64,000 nt of DNA from Candidatus Thiodiazotropha sp. (ex Myrtea sp. 'scaly one' KF741663). Lineage in GTDB: Bacteria > Pseudomonadota > Gammaproteobacteria > Chromatiales > Chromatiaceae. The notes below the pieces were generated by a model that ran no database searches, was not told the origin of the DNA, and saw only the letters and a list, made by a program, of their open reading frames with translations. Position numbers and translations under genes: made by a program. Each line of letters begins with the position of its first letter. The stretch's first letter is position 1. The stretch spans positions 1 through 64,000 of the forward strand of contig JAHXIQ010000001.1 in the NCBI GenBank assembly GCA_025655555.1. Direction: 5' to 3'. Positions 34,399 through 43,192 of the stretch are shown one piece after another.

Positions 34399-36969
34399 CT
34401 ACCTGGCGCTGGTCGATTCGCGGTTTGCCAGTAAACGGTTTAGCATCTGATTGGTTGCCGAGTAGGCGGTCAGCGTCTCTGCAAACAGGTTCTCCCCGAT
34501 CGCATTAAACTCCCGCTGATCAACTCCTGAACCAGCATCACAAGCAGCTTTAAGCGCATGTGCACCCATACCCGCTGCATTCCCCGCCAGGGCATGCGCA
34601 CATTCACGATAGGTAGCTACCGTTTTTTTACTCACTGCCTCACGCATTGTATCCAGCAGCGCCTCAGAATCTTTGAAGAACTTTTCTGCAAGCTCCTCAA
34701 GAAAAGCAGGATTTTTACTCAATCTTGACAAGTCATCAATGACGGTCGAGTCGATGATCAGTTGTTGCTGCTCGATACTCTCCAACTCAAATTGTTCATC
34801 CTGCTGCAGTCCTTCAGAACTAACGGAGGAATTACCGGATAAGATTTCATCCATGATTGCCACCAATTGTCCGGAACGAACGGGCTTGGTTAAAAATGCA
34901 CGCACACCCATTTCTCGGCATTGTTCTTGTGCATCGATAGTGGCATTGGCGGTCAACATCATAAAGGGGACATCAGAGGGCTCCGCCAGGGATTCCTGAT
35001 AGTGCTTAATAACATCAAGCCCACCCATATCAGGCATTTGCATATCGAGAATAACAAGGTCGAAGTGACTCGATTTCAAGGCATTTAGTGCATCTTCACC
35101 GGTATCTGTAACACTAACGGAATGTCCAGCTCGCTGGAGTATCTTCTGCACCACTTTTTGATTGATATAATTGTCTTCCGCCAGAAGCACTTTGTATTTT
35201 CTCGCAGGTAAAGGACGATTGCCTCCAGTAACCAGATCCAATCCAGCAGACACCGACTTACCCTTCTGTATCATTGCATAAGTAAGCCCATAGCGGATCT
35301 TTTTTGTGGAAAATGGTGCACTGATAATGACAGAAAAACCTGCCTGTTGTAGTGCCTGTTTCCTTTTCCAGTCAACAGCTGTTTCTGTCACCAGTACGAA
35401 AATGAGACCGCGCAAATGTGGCTCACCCCTTATCGTTTGCACCAACTGATCAGCCGGAATTTCAATCCGTGTTTCATCCACGATAGCGACGTCGTATGGC
35501 TTATTCAGTGCCACTGCATTCATGAGTTCTTGAAAACCGCCGGCACTGGACTTACTCACCTTGGTGATCAGATTGCACTCTTGCATAACATTGAGAATGG
35601 CAGACTCCTCATAGGCTGCATCACTGAAGAGAATCCACTGCGCTGTCTGTAACAGATCTTCATCAACATCTTGAGCCGTCTCCAGTAGCGGCAGGTCGAA
35701 CCAAAACCGGCTACCTTGACCCAACTGACTCTCAACACCGATTCTGCCATTCAACAGCTCCACCAATTGCTTGGTGATTGTGGTACCCAGACCTGTACCG
35801 GGATAACGGCGAGTGACAGAGTCATCGAGTTGCGTAAACCGCTCGAAGATTTGGTGTAGATGTTGTTCAGAAATACCGATTCCAGTATCAACAACTTCAA
35901 ACAGCAGTCGCTCGGGTGACATATCTCCCTCTTCAGCAGGTCTGAGAGAAATACGCAGACTGACCCCACCCTCTTCGGTAAATTTGACGGCGTTGGAAAG
36001 TAGATTAACAAGAATCTGCCTCAGCAGCAGTGGATCAACCCGTACGACTGGTGGAACCTCTGCCTCAATCCATAGATCAATATGGATTGATTTTGAAACC
36101 ACCAGGGGCTTGATTATGCCGACAATATCATTTGTCAGAGAGTAGATCTCCTGATCCGCAGGGGAAATGACAATTTTTCCGGCTTCTATTTTTGAAATAT
36201 CGAGAATATCTTCGATCAGACTCAATAATGATTCAGCTGAAGCGTGTATGTTGTGGACGATATCCTGCTGCTCTTCGTTCAAGGGTGTACCGACCAACAG
36301 ATCAGACATGCCGACCACACCATTGAGCGGCGTGCGTATTTCATGACTCATATTGGCCAGAAAACGGCTCTTTGCATGATTAGCCGACTCGGCTCTTAGT
36401 TTTTCCATTTCCAGTCGCGCGAGTAAGGCGGAGACAAATAATGGGATAATCAATAGTCCCAGCAACATACCAATACTGAGAATACGGTGTTGCCACCAAT
36501 AATCACTCCAGACGATTACCATAGAAAAACCGACGAAGCTCAGTGCGGAAGCCAGCAGAAGATATTTTCTGCCGTAACGAAGGCCATTTCCTAATGTGAT
36601 CCAGAGATAAAAAATATAGAGTATCGAAGAGATCTCACCACCAAGCCACATCGCCACGCTGATCATCCCGGCATCAATAGCAGTGCTGATGATACGCCTT
36701 AGGCGGTAACGCTCAGGCTGTATGGCGATGGCTGTGATGACAGACAATGCGAGAAAAAAATAACCGAAGGCTACCGGGAAGAGACTTTTGCCTAAATCAT
36801 GCGAAAGATGGCCGGATAAATGAAATAACCAGAGATAGAGAATGAACAGGCCCGCAAAAAAGAGCCTCACGAGTGATTGTTCCAACTCGCTGTCAAGGCA
36901 ACGCTCAAGCCGCGGAAAAAACCCGACAAGTCTGCTCACCACACTGTCTGATGACCTGATTTGCTCCAT
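34399..36969 (-). CDS. RpfC-like hybrid sensor histidine kinase
   Basis: Sensor kinase of 856 residues. The N-terminal region (about 30-195) has five or six TM helices ending in [20 protein letters not shown], which closely resembles the RpfC sensor region of Xanthomonas. Then HisKA with [12 protein letters not shown] (His209), HATPase with [10 protein letters not shown] and [13 protein letters not shown], a degenerate receiver, an intact receiver with [13 protein letters not shown] (Asp642) and a C-terminal Hpt with [14 protein letters not shown] (His792). This is the RpfC layout plus one extra pseudo-receiver. The likely partner is the RpfG-like regulator at 31690. AGGAG lies three bases before the ATG. 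The signal synthase RpfF is not in the window. Confidence 0.9.
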   Translation of the reverse strand: MEQIRSSDSVVSRLVGFFPRLERCLDSELEQSLVRLFFAGLFILYLWLFHLSGHLSHDLGKSLFPVAFGYFFLALSVITAIAIQPERYRLRRIISTAIDAGMISVAMWLGGEISSILYIFYLWITLGNGLRYGRKYLLLASALSFVGFSMVIVWSDYWWQHRILSIGMLLGLLIIPLFVSALLARLEMEKLRAESANHAKSRFLANMSHEIRTPLNGVVGMSDLLVGTPLNEEQQDIVHNIHASAESLLSLIEDILDISKIEAGKIVISPADQEIYSLTNDIVGIIKPLVVSKSIHIDLWIEAEVPPVVRVDPLLLRQILVNLLSNAVKFTEEGGVSLRISLRPAEEGDMSPERLLFEVVDTGIGISEQHLHQIFERFTQLDDSVTRRYPGTGLGTTITKQLVELLNGRIGVESQLGQGSRFWFDLPLLETAQDVDEDLLQTAQWILFSDAAYEESAILNVMQECNLITKVSKSSAGGFQELMNAVALNKPYDVAIVDETRIEIPADQLVQTIRGEPHLRGLIFVLVTETAVDWKRKQALQQAGFSVIISAPFSTKKIRYGLTYAMIQKGKSVSAGLDLVTGGNRPLPARKYKVLLAEDNYINQKVVQKILQRAGHSVSVTDTGEDALNALKSSHFDLVILDMQMPDMGGLDVIKHYQESLAEPSDVPFMMLTANATIDAQEQCREMGVRAFLTKPVRSGQLVAIMDEILSGNSSVSSEGLQQDEQFELESIEQQQLIIDSTVIDDLSRLSKNPAFLEELAEKFFKDSEALLDTMREAVSKKTVATYRECAHALAGNAAGMGAHALKAACDAGSGVDQREFNAIGENLFAETLTAYSATNQMLNRLLANRESTSAR

Positions 36970-37271
36970 GATCTCCTACACCGGTCCTTGTTTACACGCT
37001 AGCCTGATCGTCGCAGACGATTTGTCTGGGTCCTTGGCTATATCAAACCAACCTCCGTATCCAGTCTTCCTGGTGCCCGGAAAACTCTCACTGAGGTACT
37101 TTTGCCAGCTTATTCTGATTCGACGCTTATATATTATTTAGGCAGCCGTGTAATCTAACCGACTTAGATGAAATTGTCACATTCTGACCCTCATGAGCGC
37201 CGCTATCCGATTGCAATTGCGGCCACTGGAGAAATATTGCCCTACTTCATAAATAATACTACCCTTCAGCA
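36970..37271. other. Intergenic region, nothing recognised
   Basis: About 300 bases between two leftward genes. No terminator with a U-tract, RNA gene or repeat was recognised. The kinase promoter is expected on the minus strand in this stretch, but no clear hexamers stand out. Confidence 0.35.
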
Positions 37272-39806
37272 TTAAGACCTTCTTAGCGGCGGCTTAGTCC
37301 TCGCGGTAGGCTTGGCCTGCATGGGGTCGTCCGGCCAGTAGTGCTTCGGATATCGCCCCATCAGCTCTCTCTTTACTTCAGGATAGGTGCGCTGCCAAAA
37401 GCCCCCCAAATCATCGGTAATCTGCATGGGTCGTTGAGCCGGCGAGAGAAGGTGCAGCATTAGCGGAACCCGTCCTTCACCTACCCTTGGCGTCTCCGAG
37501 AGACCAAACAATTCCTGCAGCCTTACCGCTAATATCGGCGCCTCCCCTGTCGAGTATTTCAACGGGATGCGAGAACCGCTGGGCACATAGATGTGAGAAG
37601 GGGCTTCACGCTCAATCTGCTGCTGCTGATCCCAGCTCAGCATCGCTTTCAGTATCGTTGGCAGATCGAGGCGCTGTAATTGCACCTTACGGGTGACGCC
37701 ATCCAACCACGCTGAAAGCCAATCCTCCAGGTGGGTCGCCAGCCATTCATCTGACAGGTCGGGGAGCCCTCCACCTTCCAACACCTCCCGTAGCCAGCAG
37801 ACACGGTCCTGCCATTGTCGCAGCGGCCGACTCCAGGGTAGTACTGAGAGCCCCATGGATCTCACACCCGCCAACATCGCCTCCAGCACCATAGCGGGGT
37901 CAGCATGACTTATCGGAGACTCTTTAAGTGTTAACGTGCCCAAGCACTCCCTCGACAGCATGACAACACGTTCTGCAGTGCTGTCCCAGGCCACACTCTC
38001 TGTCGACGTTAACTGTAGGTCGGGCAACTCGCGGATCTCGGCCTCGCCGATAGCTGCAGCCAGTCGAACCCATCCTTCTGTTCGGCCTGCATCTAACTGC
38101 GCTGCCACCAGATACTCTTCACCAGCCAGAGGATCCTCCTCCGACAATCGAACTGCCCGGCCACTCACCAGGCGGAAACGTGCGTGTCCGGTACGCTGGG
38201 CTATGCGGTCGGGATAAGCCAACGCCAGATACTGAGCGACGCTAAGCCTTGTCTCAGCAGATAACGGCTCACGCTTTGGCAGACGTTTTTTCCAATCATG
38301 ACTGAGCCTGTCTACCTGCCGCATCGCAGCCACGTCACCACTCCCTCTGCCTGTAGATCCCAAATCTCCAGTCCGCCAGCGCTCAAGAAGACGTAATCGC
38401 AATGTCATGTCGACCGAGCGACCGCTATCAGACGAATACGGGAGAATATCCCTTTCACTTAGCAGCGCCGCAAGATCGCAGACCGTCTGCCTCTCATCCG
38501 GTGCCGCGTGTAACAGCATATGAGCGAGACGCGGGTGCACGGGTAAGCGGGATATAGATCGACCCAGTGTCGTTATGCGACGCTGTAGATTTAGAGCGCC
38601 TAGACGCTCAAGAAGATCACAGGCCTGCGAGTAGGCAGCCACTGGCGGGGGTTCTGGCCAGTGCAACTGATCCGGATCACTCACACCCCAACGCGCCAGA
38701 TCCAGCACCAAGGGCGCCAAGTCTGCCTGCAGGATCTCAGCGGGATGAAAAGCCGGGAGACGATCGTGATAGGATGCCGACCAAAGACGATAACAGACGC
38801 CAGGTCCTATGCGTCCCGCTCTGCCCGCCCGCTGGTCCGCAGCCGCCCTTGAGATAGGTACTGTCTCCAGCCGCGTCAAGCCGATGCCGGGAAGAAATGC
38901 CGGCAACCTGGACCAGCCACTGTCTACCACCGTTGTCACACCCTCTATCGTCAGGCTGGTTTCGGCAATTGAGGTTGTCAGTACAATCCGTCGCCGTCTA
39001 CCAGGATCCGGCAGCAGAGCCCGGTCCTGTTCCGCTTTCGGCAGATCACCATAGAGGGGGGAGAGAATGGGGGCAGCTGCGTCGTTCGATAGGGCATTTC
39101 TCAACCGATCCAATGTTCGTTTTATCTCGCCAACACCAGGCAGAAAGACCAGAAGGTCCCCCGACTCCCGATGAAAAGCCTGAAGCGTGATGTTTACGGT
39201 CTGTTCAACGATGCGCCGCTTGTCAGGGTGCTCTGATGAATAGTGCAGCGTTACCGGATAGCTGCGGCCTTCGGCTTTCACCACAGGCGCGCCACCCAGC
39301 AGAGCGCTCACCCATTCACTATCCAGGGTTGCGGACATCACCAGAAGTCTCAGGTCTTCACGTAGTCCCTGCTGCACATCCAACGAAAGCGCGAGCGCAA
39401 GATCGGATTGTAAATTGCGTTCGTGGAATTCATCGAAGATCACCAGACTGACACCATCCAGTGACGGATCTCTCTGTAACCGCTGGGTCAGGATACCTTC
39501 GGTGACCACCTCGATGCGCGTCTTGGCAGAGACTCTGCGCTCCAGGCGGATGGCATAGCCGACCGTCTCACCCACCGTCTCACCCAGCAGGAAGGCCATT
39601 CGACCAGCAGCAGCTCTGGCTGCCAGGCGCCTGGGCTCTAGCATCAAAATCTGCCCCGTCAACCAGGGTGACTGGAGTAGCTCAAGAGGTACCAGGGTTG
39701 TCTTGCCGGAACCGGGAGGGGCACAAAGCACCGCTGAGGGATGCTCCGCGAGGGCGGCTGAGAGTGTTGGAATTACCGCCTTGACGGGCAGTTCGTCAGT
39801 AGCCAT
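37272..39806 (-). CDS. hrpB: ATP-dependent helicase HrpB
   Basis: DEAH/RHA-type helicase of 844 residues. Walker A is APPGSGKTTLVPLELL near residue 30, Walker B is VIFDEFHERNLQSDLAL, motif III is VMSATL, and motif VI QRAGRAGRIGPG lies near 330. The C-terminal half has the HrpB extension ending in a basic tail. HrpB proteins are about 800-850 residues and of unclear cellular role; a link to RNA metabolism is assumed. It is a single gene, convergent to nothing close. Confidence 0.95.
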   Translation of the reverse strand: MATDELPVKAVIPTLSAALAEHPSAVLCAPPGSGKTTLVPLELLQSPWLTGQILMLEPRRLAARAAAGRMAFLLGETVGETVGYAIRLERRVSAKTRIEVVTEGILTQRLQRDPSLDGVSLVIFDEFHERNLQSDLALALSLDVQQGLREDLRLLVMSATLDSEWVSALLGGAPVVKAEGRSYPVTLHYSSEHPDKRRIVEQTVNITLQAFHRESGDLLVFLPGVGEIKRTLDRLRNALSNDAAAPILSPLYGDLPKAEQDRALLPDPGRRRRIVLTTSIAETSLTIEGVTTVVDSGWSRLPAFLPGIGLTRLETVPISRAAADQRAGRAGRIGPGVCYRLWSASYHDRLPAFHPAEILQADLAPLVLDLARWGVSDPDQLHWPEPPPVAAYSQACDLLERLGALNLQRRITTLGRSISRLPVHPRLAHMLLHAAPDERQTVCDLAALLSERDILPYSSDSGRSVDMTLRLRLLERWRTGDLGSTGRGSGDVAAMRQVDRLSHDWKKRLPKREPLSAETRLSVAQYLALAYPDRIAQRTGHARFRLVSGRAVRLSEEDPLAGEEYLVAAQLDAGRTEGWVRLAAAIGEAEIRELPDLQLTSTESVAWDSTAERVVMLSRECLGTLTLKESPISHADPAMVLEAMLAGVRSMGLSVLPWSRPLRQWQDRVCWLREVLEGGGLPDLSDEWLATHLEDWLSAWLDGVTRKVQLQRLDLPTILKAMLSWDQQQQIEREAPSHIYVPSGSRIPLKYSTGEAPILAVRLQELFGLSETPRVGEGRVPLMLHLLSPAQRPMQITDDLGGFWQRTYPEVKRELMGRYPKHYWPDDPMQAKPTARTKPPLRRS

Positions 39807-39840
39807 GAGAGGTTGCGAAAAATCGATACGGCATGTGTCC

Positions 39841-39864
39841 GGTGCGGCAAAGCCACACCCTACG
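39841..39864. repeat. Short REP-like palindrome
   Basis: GGTGCGGC-AAA-GCCACACC has one mismatch in an eight-base stem and continues CTACGC. It is the same kind of element as the palindromes at 5375 and 46257. Confidence 0.4.
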
Positions 39865-39968
39865 CCTCACTCATCAGCAGACGATCACTTTGCAGATATT
39901 CGTGTTTATCTGCTCTCATTTGCGGACGAGAATAGGACGCTTAATCTTGTTTCAAGAAGGCCTGTCAT

Positions 39969-41852
39969 TTACACAATCGAATCCCTGCTCCGCTCACATT
40001 GAATATGCCGATCGAATTTCAGGTCATCCGAGAAGGCCTGGCCGATGATCCAGATCTGGTTCAGCTCCTCACTAAGGGTCGGCAATACGGTCAAGGCACT
40101 GCGGGTGCGGTGTTCGTCGAAAAAGGCGAACGGCTCATCCAGGAAGAGGAACTGATTACCTTTCACCGTCCGCTCAACCAGCTCTTGGGAGAGCGCCAGA
40201 CGTACCGCCAGCATAATCTGCCGCTGAGTACCGCTGGAAATCTCATCCAGATCCATAAAGTCGCGCTTCTCACTGGAGAAGGCACGGACACTGAGATCGT
40301 CGTCGATCTGCAGATGCTCATAGCGGTTTTCGGTGAACAGAGGCAGGGTCTTGCTGACCAGACCACGCAATTTACGGTTGAACTGGTAGGAGACCTCACG
40401 GGTCGCACCCTGGATCAACTCATCCGCCATTGAACAGATCTCGATATGGCGTTCGCGTTCAGCAGTCTTCTCGCGTATTTCAGTCTGCATGGTGTGCAGT
40501 TGTTCCGACTTATCCAGTCTTTCCCGCTCTTGGGTCAGTGCCTGATCAAGCTGTCCCATGCGGAGCTTGTCTACCTCCATGCCCTGTCGCAGGAAATTCT
40601 GCTCATTGCCGACACCGTCCCTCACCTCAGCAATAGTGGCCTGCCAGTCACTGATCCGCTGGCTTAATCTGCTTCGGGCAGCCCGATCAACCGCAATCGG
40701 TTCTTCTTTCTCTGTCTCTCTAGAAGTGCTGTCAGTTGCCTGCTCACCTTCCTGCTCCCCCACCCCATCTGAAGAAGATGTCTCTGGACTTTCAGCTATC
40801 GGCAGATCATCCAACACGCTGGCGAGAGACTGCGCAGACTGGCCATAATCTTTCACACTGTTACTCAGACTGGCGCGGCGCATCCAGAAAAAGAGGAACA
40901 GCACGGCGGCACCTGCTGCCGCATAGAGTAACCAGGTAACCATTTCCGGCTGCCAGAAAGAGAAGCTTGTTGCCAACAGCTCTGAAAGTTGCTGCGACAG
41001 GTCATGCGCCGGCATATTCGCTAAGAGATACCAACTGCCACCCATCACTAGCGCCAACAGCAGCATGATGAGACGCAAAAAACCAGCACGACCACGCGCA
41101 CCAATCGCTTTCTCCCGCTTGGGCAGTGCATCTTGATAAGCTACAGACGCACTATCCAATGTTTCGATCGACCGGTTGGCCTCACCCATGCGACGGGAGA
41201 TGGTCTCCCTTTCACCTTCCAATTCCGACAGCAAGCGGGGATCAATGTCGAGTTCATCCAGTTGCTCTTGCAGCTTGGTGATATCAGAAAGTTTTGCCTC
41301 GACCTCACTGCGTGTCTCTTCGTGGTCCTCCCGGCAGGCCTCAGCGCAATATTCCAGAGTCACCAGCCCCGCCATGGTCTTGACTGCATAGCTGTGTGGA
41401 TGGGGCGTGGTAATCTCTCGCTGAGCCAGATAGAAAGACTCGATAAACTCCTCGTACTCGTAGCCGATCAGCTCATAGACCTTATCTGCCACCTGTTCTA
41501 TACCTCTTGCCAGAGGCTCATCAGACCGTGGCGACTCCGCCAGCGCCAGACGGGCGCTATGATTACCCCCGTCATCCAAAAATCGCTCCAGGTGGTAACG
41601 CTTACCGTCAGCCGGGGTAAACTCCAGTTCGGCGGAACAGTGGGTCTCATCCCAGCGGATGATCTTCGGCAGCTCATCGAAATCGAGAGAAAAGGTCCTG
41701 CCGAAGAGGGCAAAACAGACGGTCTCCCCAATCGTGCTCTTGCCCGATTCATTGGGGCCGGTAATGGCAATCAGACCTTGTTCGGGAATGTTATCCAGCT
41801 CTAACGACGCATACTTCAGTACATTGCTGGCCTTGATGGAATTAATAATCAT
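39969..41852 (-). CDS. Membrane-anchored Rad50/YhaN-like ATPase
   Basis: SMC/Rad50-type ATPase of 627 residues. The N-terminal half has Walker A ITGPNESGKSTIGETVCF, the C-terminal half the ABC signature DEISSGTQRQIMLAVRLALS and Walker B FLFLDEPFAF. In between, instead of a long zinc-hook coiled coil, there are two TM helices (about 260-280 and 306-326) flanked by shorter coiled coils and an acidic linker, so the molecule should be tethered to the inner membrane. The start is ATG 41852, overlapping the preceding 65-aa gene by four bases (ATGA). It is like B. subtilis YhaN in having TM segments. No nuclease partner gene is adjacent. Confidence 0.85.
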   Translation of the reverse strand: MIINSIKASNVLKYASLELDNIPEQGLIAITGPNESGKSTIGETVCFALFGRTFSLDFDELPKIIRWDETHCSAELEFTPADGKRYHLERFLDDGGNHSARLALAESPRSDEPLARGIEQVADKVYELIGYEYEEFIESFYLAQREITTPHPHSYAVKTMAGLVTLEYCAEACREDHEETRSEVEAKLSDITKLQEQLDELDIDPRLLSELEGERETISRRMGEANRSIETLDSASVAYQDALPKREKAIGARGRAGFLRLIMLLLALVMGGSWYLLANMPAHDLSQQLSELLATSFSFWQPEMVTWLLYAAAGAAVLFLFFWMRRASLSNSVKDYGQSAQSLASVLDDLPIAESPETSSSDGVGEQEGEQATDSTSRETEKEEPIAVDRAARSRLSQRISDWQATIAEVRDGVGNEQNFLRQGMEVDKLRMGQLDQALTQERERLDKSEQLHTMQTEIREKTAERERHIEICSMADELIQGATREVSYQFNRKLRGLVSKTLPLFTENRYEHLQIDDDLSVRAFSSEKRDFMDLDEISSGTQRQIMLAVRLALSQELVERTVKGNQFLFLDEPFAFFDEHRTRSALTVLPTLSEELNQIWIIGQAFSDDLKFDRHIQCERSRDSIV

Positions 41853-42046
41853 GACCAACCCTCATCTGCCAACACACGCAACTTACTCAATACCATTTCG
41901 ATAGCCTGGTCGAATGCCTCCTGGTCGAAAGTCTCCCCTGAATTGAGGCGACGTTCCCGTTCGGCATTGCAGTAGTCCAGAAACTCCTGAGCCGACGCGC
42001 CCAAGGCGGCATTGGTCTGAGTGACGTTCTGTTCGGAAGATGACAT
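41849..42046 (-). CDS. Small 65-aa partner gene of the YhaN-like ATPase
   Basis: Encodes MSSSEQNVTQTNAALGASAQ and then a helical acidic part with QEFLDYCNAERERRLNSGE and FDQEAFDQAIEMVLSKLRVL. The start has GGGAG six bases upstream and the stop overlaps the ATPase start codon, so the two are translationally coupled. No TM helix or family is recognised. It would be a good candidate for a regulatory or adaptor subunit; that is inference. It is too short to appear in many annotations. Confidence 0.75.
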   Translation of the reverse strand: MSSSEQNVTQTNAALGASAQEFLDYCNAERERRLNSGETFDQEAFDQAIEMVLSKLRVLADEGWS

Positions 42047-42097
42047 GAATGGCTCCCTTGATATTGTTCTTTCGATAGATGCGTCAGGCAGTCTTTG

Positions 42098-42365
42098 CTA
42101 GTGGGCCATGCGGTAAATAAGGTAACGATCAGCCGGACCCACAAGCCTCAGCAGCAAGGCGCACGAACGTAGGACTGGCAGGCCAATTCAAGTGAGTGCA
42201 ACGCCGCTGCTGAGGCTTGTGGGCCGGCCCGAAGGGAGCCCAGCTCATGAGCCAATGCTGCGTTGTACTCCTTGGAAAGGGCTTGCCATTCCCTGCGGAG
42301 CACGCCTTGCCTTGGATCATGAGCTGGGCTCTGATCATTACCTTATTTACCGCATGGCCCACTAG
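42098..42365. mobile_element. 268-bp cloverleaf-forming inverted-repeat element
   Basis: Outer arms of 35 bp (42098-42132 and 42331-42365) are reverse complements with one mismatch and begin CTAGTGGGCCATGCGG. Inside are two perfect hairpins: CCCACAAGCCTCAGCAG (42138-42154 with 42207-42223) and AGCCCAGCTCATGA (42237-42250 with 42317-42330). Together they form a stem with two arms, a cloverleaf. If CTAG is a 4-bp target duplication, the element proper is TGGGCC...GGCCCA, as in some IS5-type relatives. There is no coding sequence, so it would be a non-autonomous element (MITE). It separates the YhaN-like operon from tetR. Confidence 0.8.
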
Positions 42366-42510
42366 GGCCTGTGGCGATCTGTTTTTTCAGTGCTCCAGTA
42401 TAAGGAGTTATCCTGAGCAGGTCATCATTCAGGGGATGAAAGCTTCACAATTCCTTTTTGTGAAAAATGCCTTTTACTTGTCAAAGACCCAGCACCACCA
42501 GAGATCGGGT

Positions 42511-42539
42511 TTGACAGGCATTAAATTGACATACATACT
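42511..42539 (+). promoter_or_regulatory. Promoter of tetR, possibly leaderless
   Basis: TTGACA at 42511-42516, 17 bases, then CATACT at 42534-42539. The expected start site (about 42546-42547) coincides with the ATG at 42547, and no Shine-Dalgarno sequence precedes it, so the mRNA may be leaderless. A second TTGACA lies at 42526, inside the operator. Confidence 0.5.
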
Positions 42540-42551
42540 GGTCGGTATGTC
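42528..42551. promoter_or_regulatory. TetR operator palindrome at the tetR start
   Basis: GACATAC-N10-GTATGTC, with seven perfect bases in each arm, covers the -10 hexamer and the ATG. The central ACTGGTCGGT is typical of TetR-family operators. It predicts tight autorepression of tetR and probably of the downstream exporter cassette. Confidence 0.65.
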
Positions 42552-43179
42552 ACCCCCTCTTCATGACCGGCAAACAACAAGCGCAGACGACACCCGCCTG
42601 TCGCTACTTGAGGCCGCCTATGATGAAATCCACCACTACGGCTACCAAGCCGCCAGCCTCAACGCCATTCTGCAACGGACAGGCGTGACAAAAGGCGCCC
42701 TCTACCACCATTTCAGCAGTAAGCTGCAGCTCGGTTACGCCGTGCTGGACGAGGCAATCACCCACAAACTCGAATCCATGTGGTTTGAGCCTATGCAGCG
42801 TCCCGGAGATGCTATCGATATTCTCATCGATACTATTCGTCAGGCTGGCGAGTACTTTGGTAGCGAGGAAATTGCACTCGGATGCCCCCTGAACAATCTC
42901 GCTCAGGAGATGTCCCCCATCGATGACGGTTTTCGACAACGCATCGACGTACTCTATCAGCGCTGGCAGCAGAACATCATCAATCTGCTGACACGAGGAC
43001 AGCATGAAGGCTGTATATCAAAGACCATCAATGTGACCGACACTGCACTTTTTATCCTGGCCTCACTTGAGGGATGCATGAGTATGGCGAAAAATGCGCA
43101 AAGTCATGATGTACTGATGAGTTGTGGAGAAGGATTGCTGCACTATCTGGAGAGTCTCAGGGCATCACCTGACAAATAA
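42547..43179 (+). CDS. TetR-family repressor
   Basis: Regulator of 210 residues with an N-terminal helix-turn-helix domain (LSLLEAAYDEIHHYGYQAAS and ILQRTGVTKGALYHHFSSKL) and an all-helical ligand domain of the TetR C-terminal type (ALGCPLNNLAQEMSPIDDGF). ATG 42547 lies inside a palindromic operator; upstream in-frame sequence runs into the cloverleaf element and is not coding. It is followed after 13 bp by the RND gene and likely controls it. The inducer is unknown, probably a hydrophobic molecule. Confidence 0.9.
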   Translation: MSPPLHDRQTTSADDTRLSLLEAAYDEIHHYGYQAASLNAILQRTGVTKGALYHHFSSKLQLGYAVLDEAITHKLESMWFEPMQRPGDAIDILIDTIRQAGEYFGSEEIALGCPLNNLAQEMSPIDDGFRQRIDVLYQRWQQNIINLLTRGQHEGCISKTINVTDTALFILASLEGCMSMAKNAQSHDVLMSCGEGLLHYLESLRASPDK

Positions 43180-43192
43180 AAAGGACAACAAC

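Noticed and set aside
42217-42546. In-frame upstream extension of TetR
   Set aside because: It reads through the cloverleaf repeat and intergenic DNA; the helix-turn-helix domain starts just after ATG 42547.
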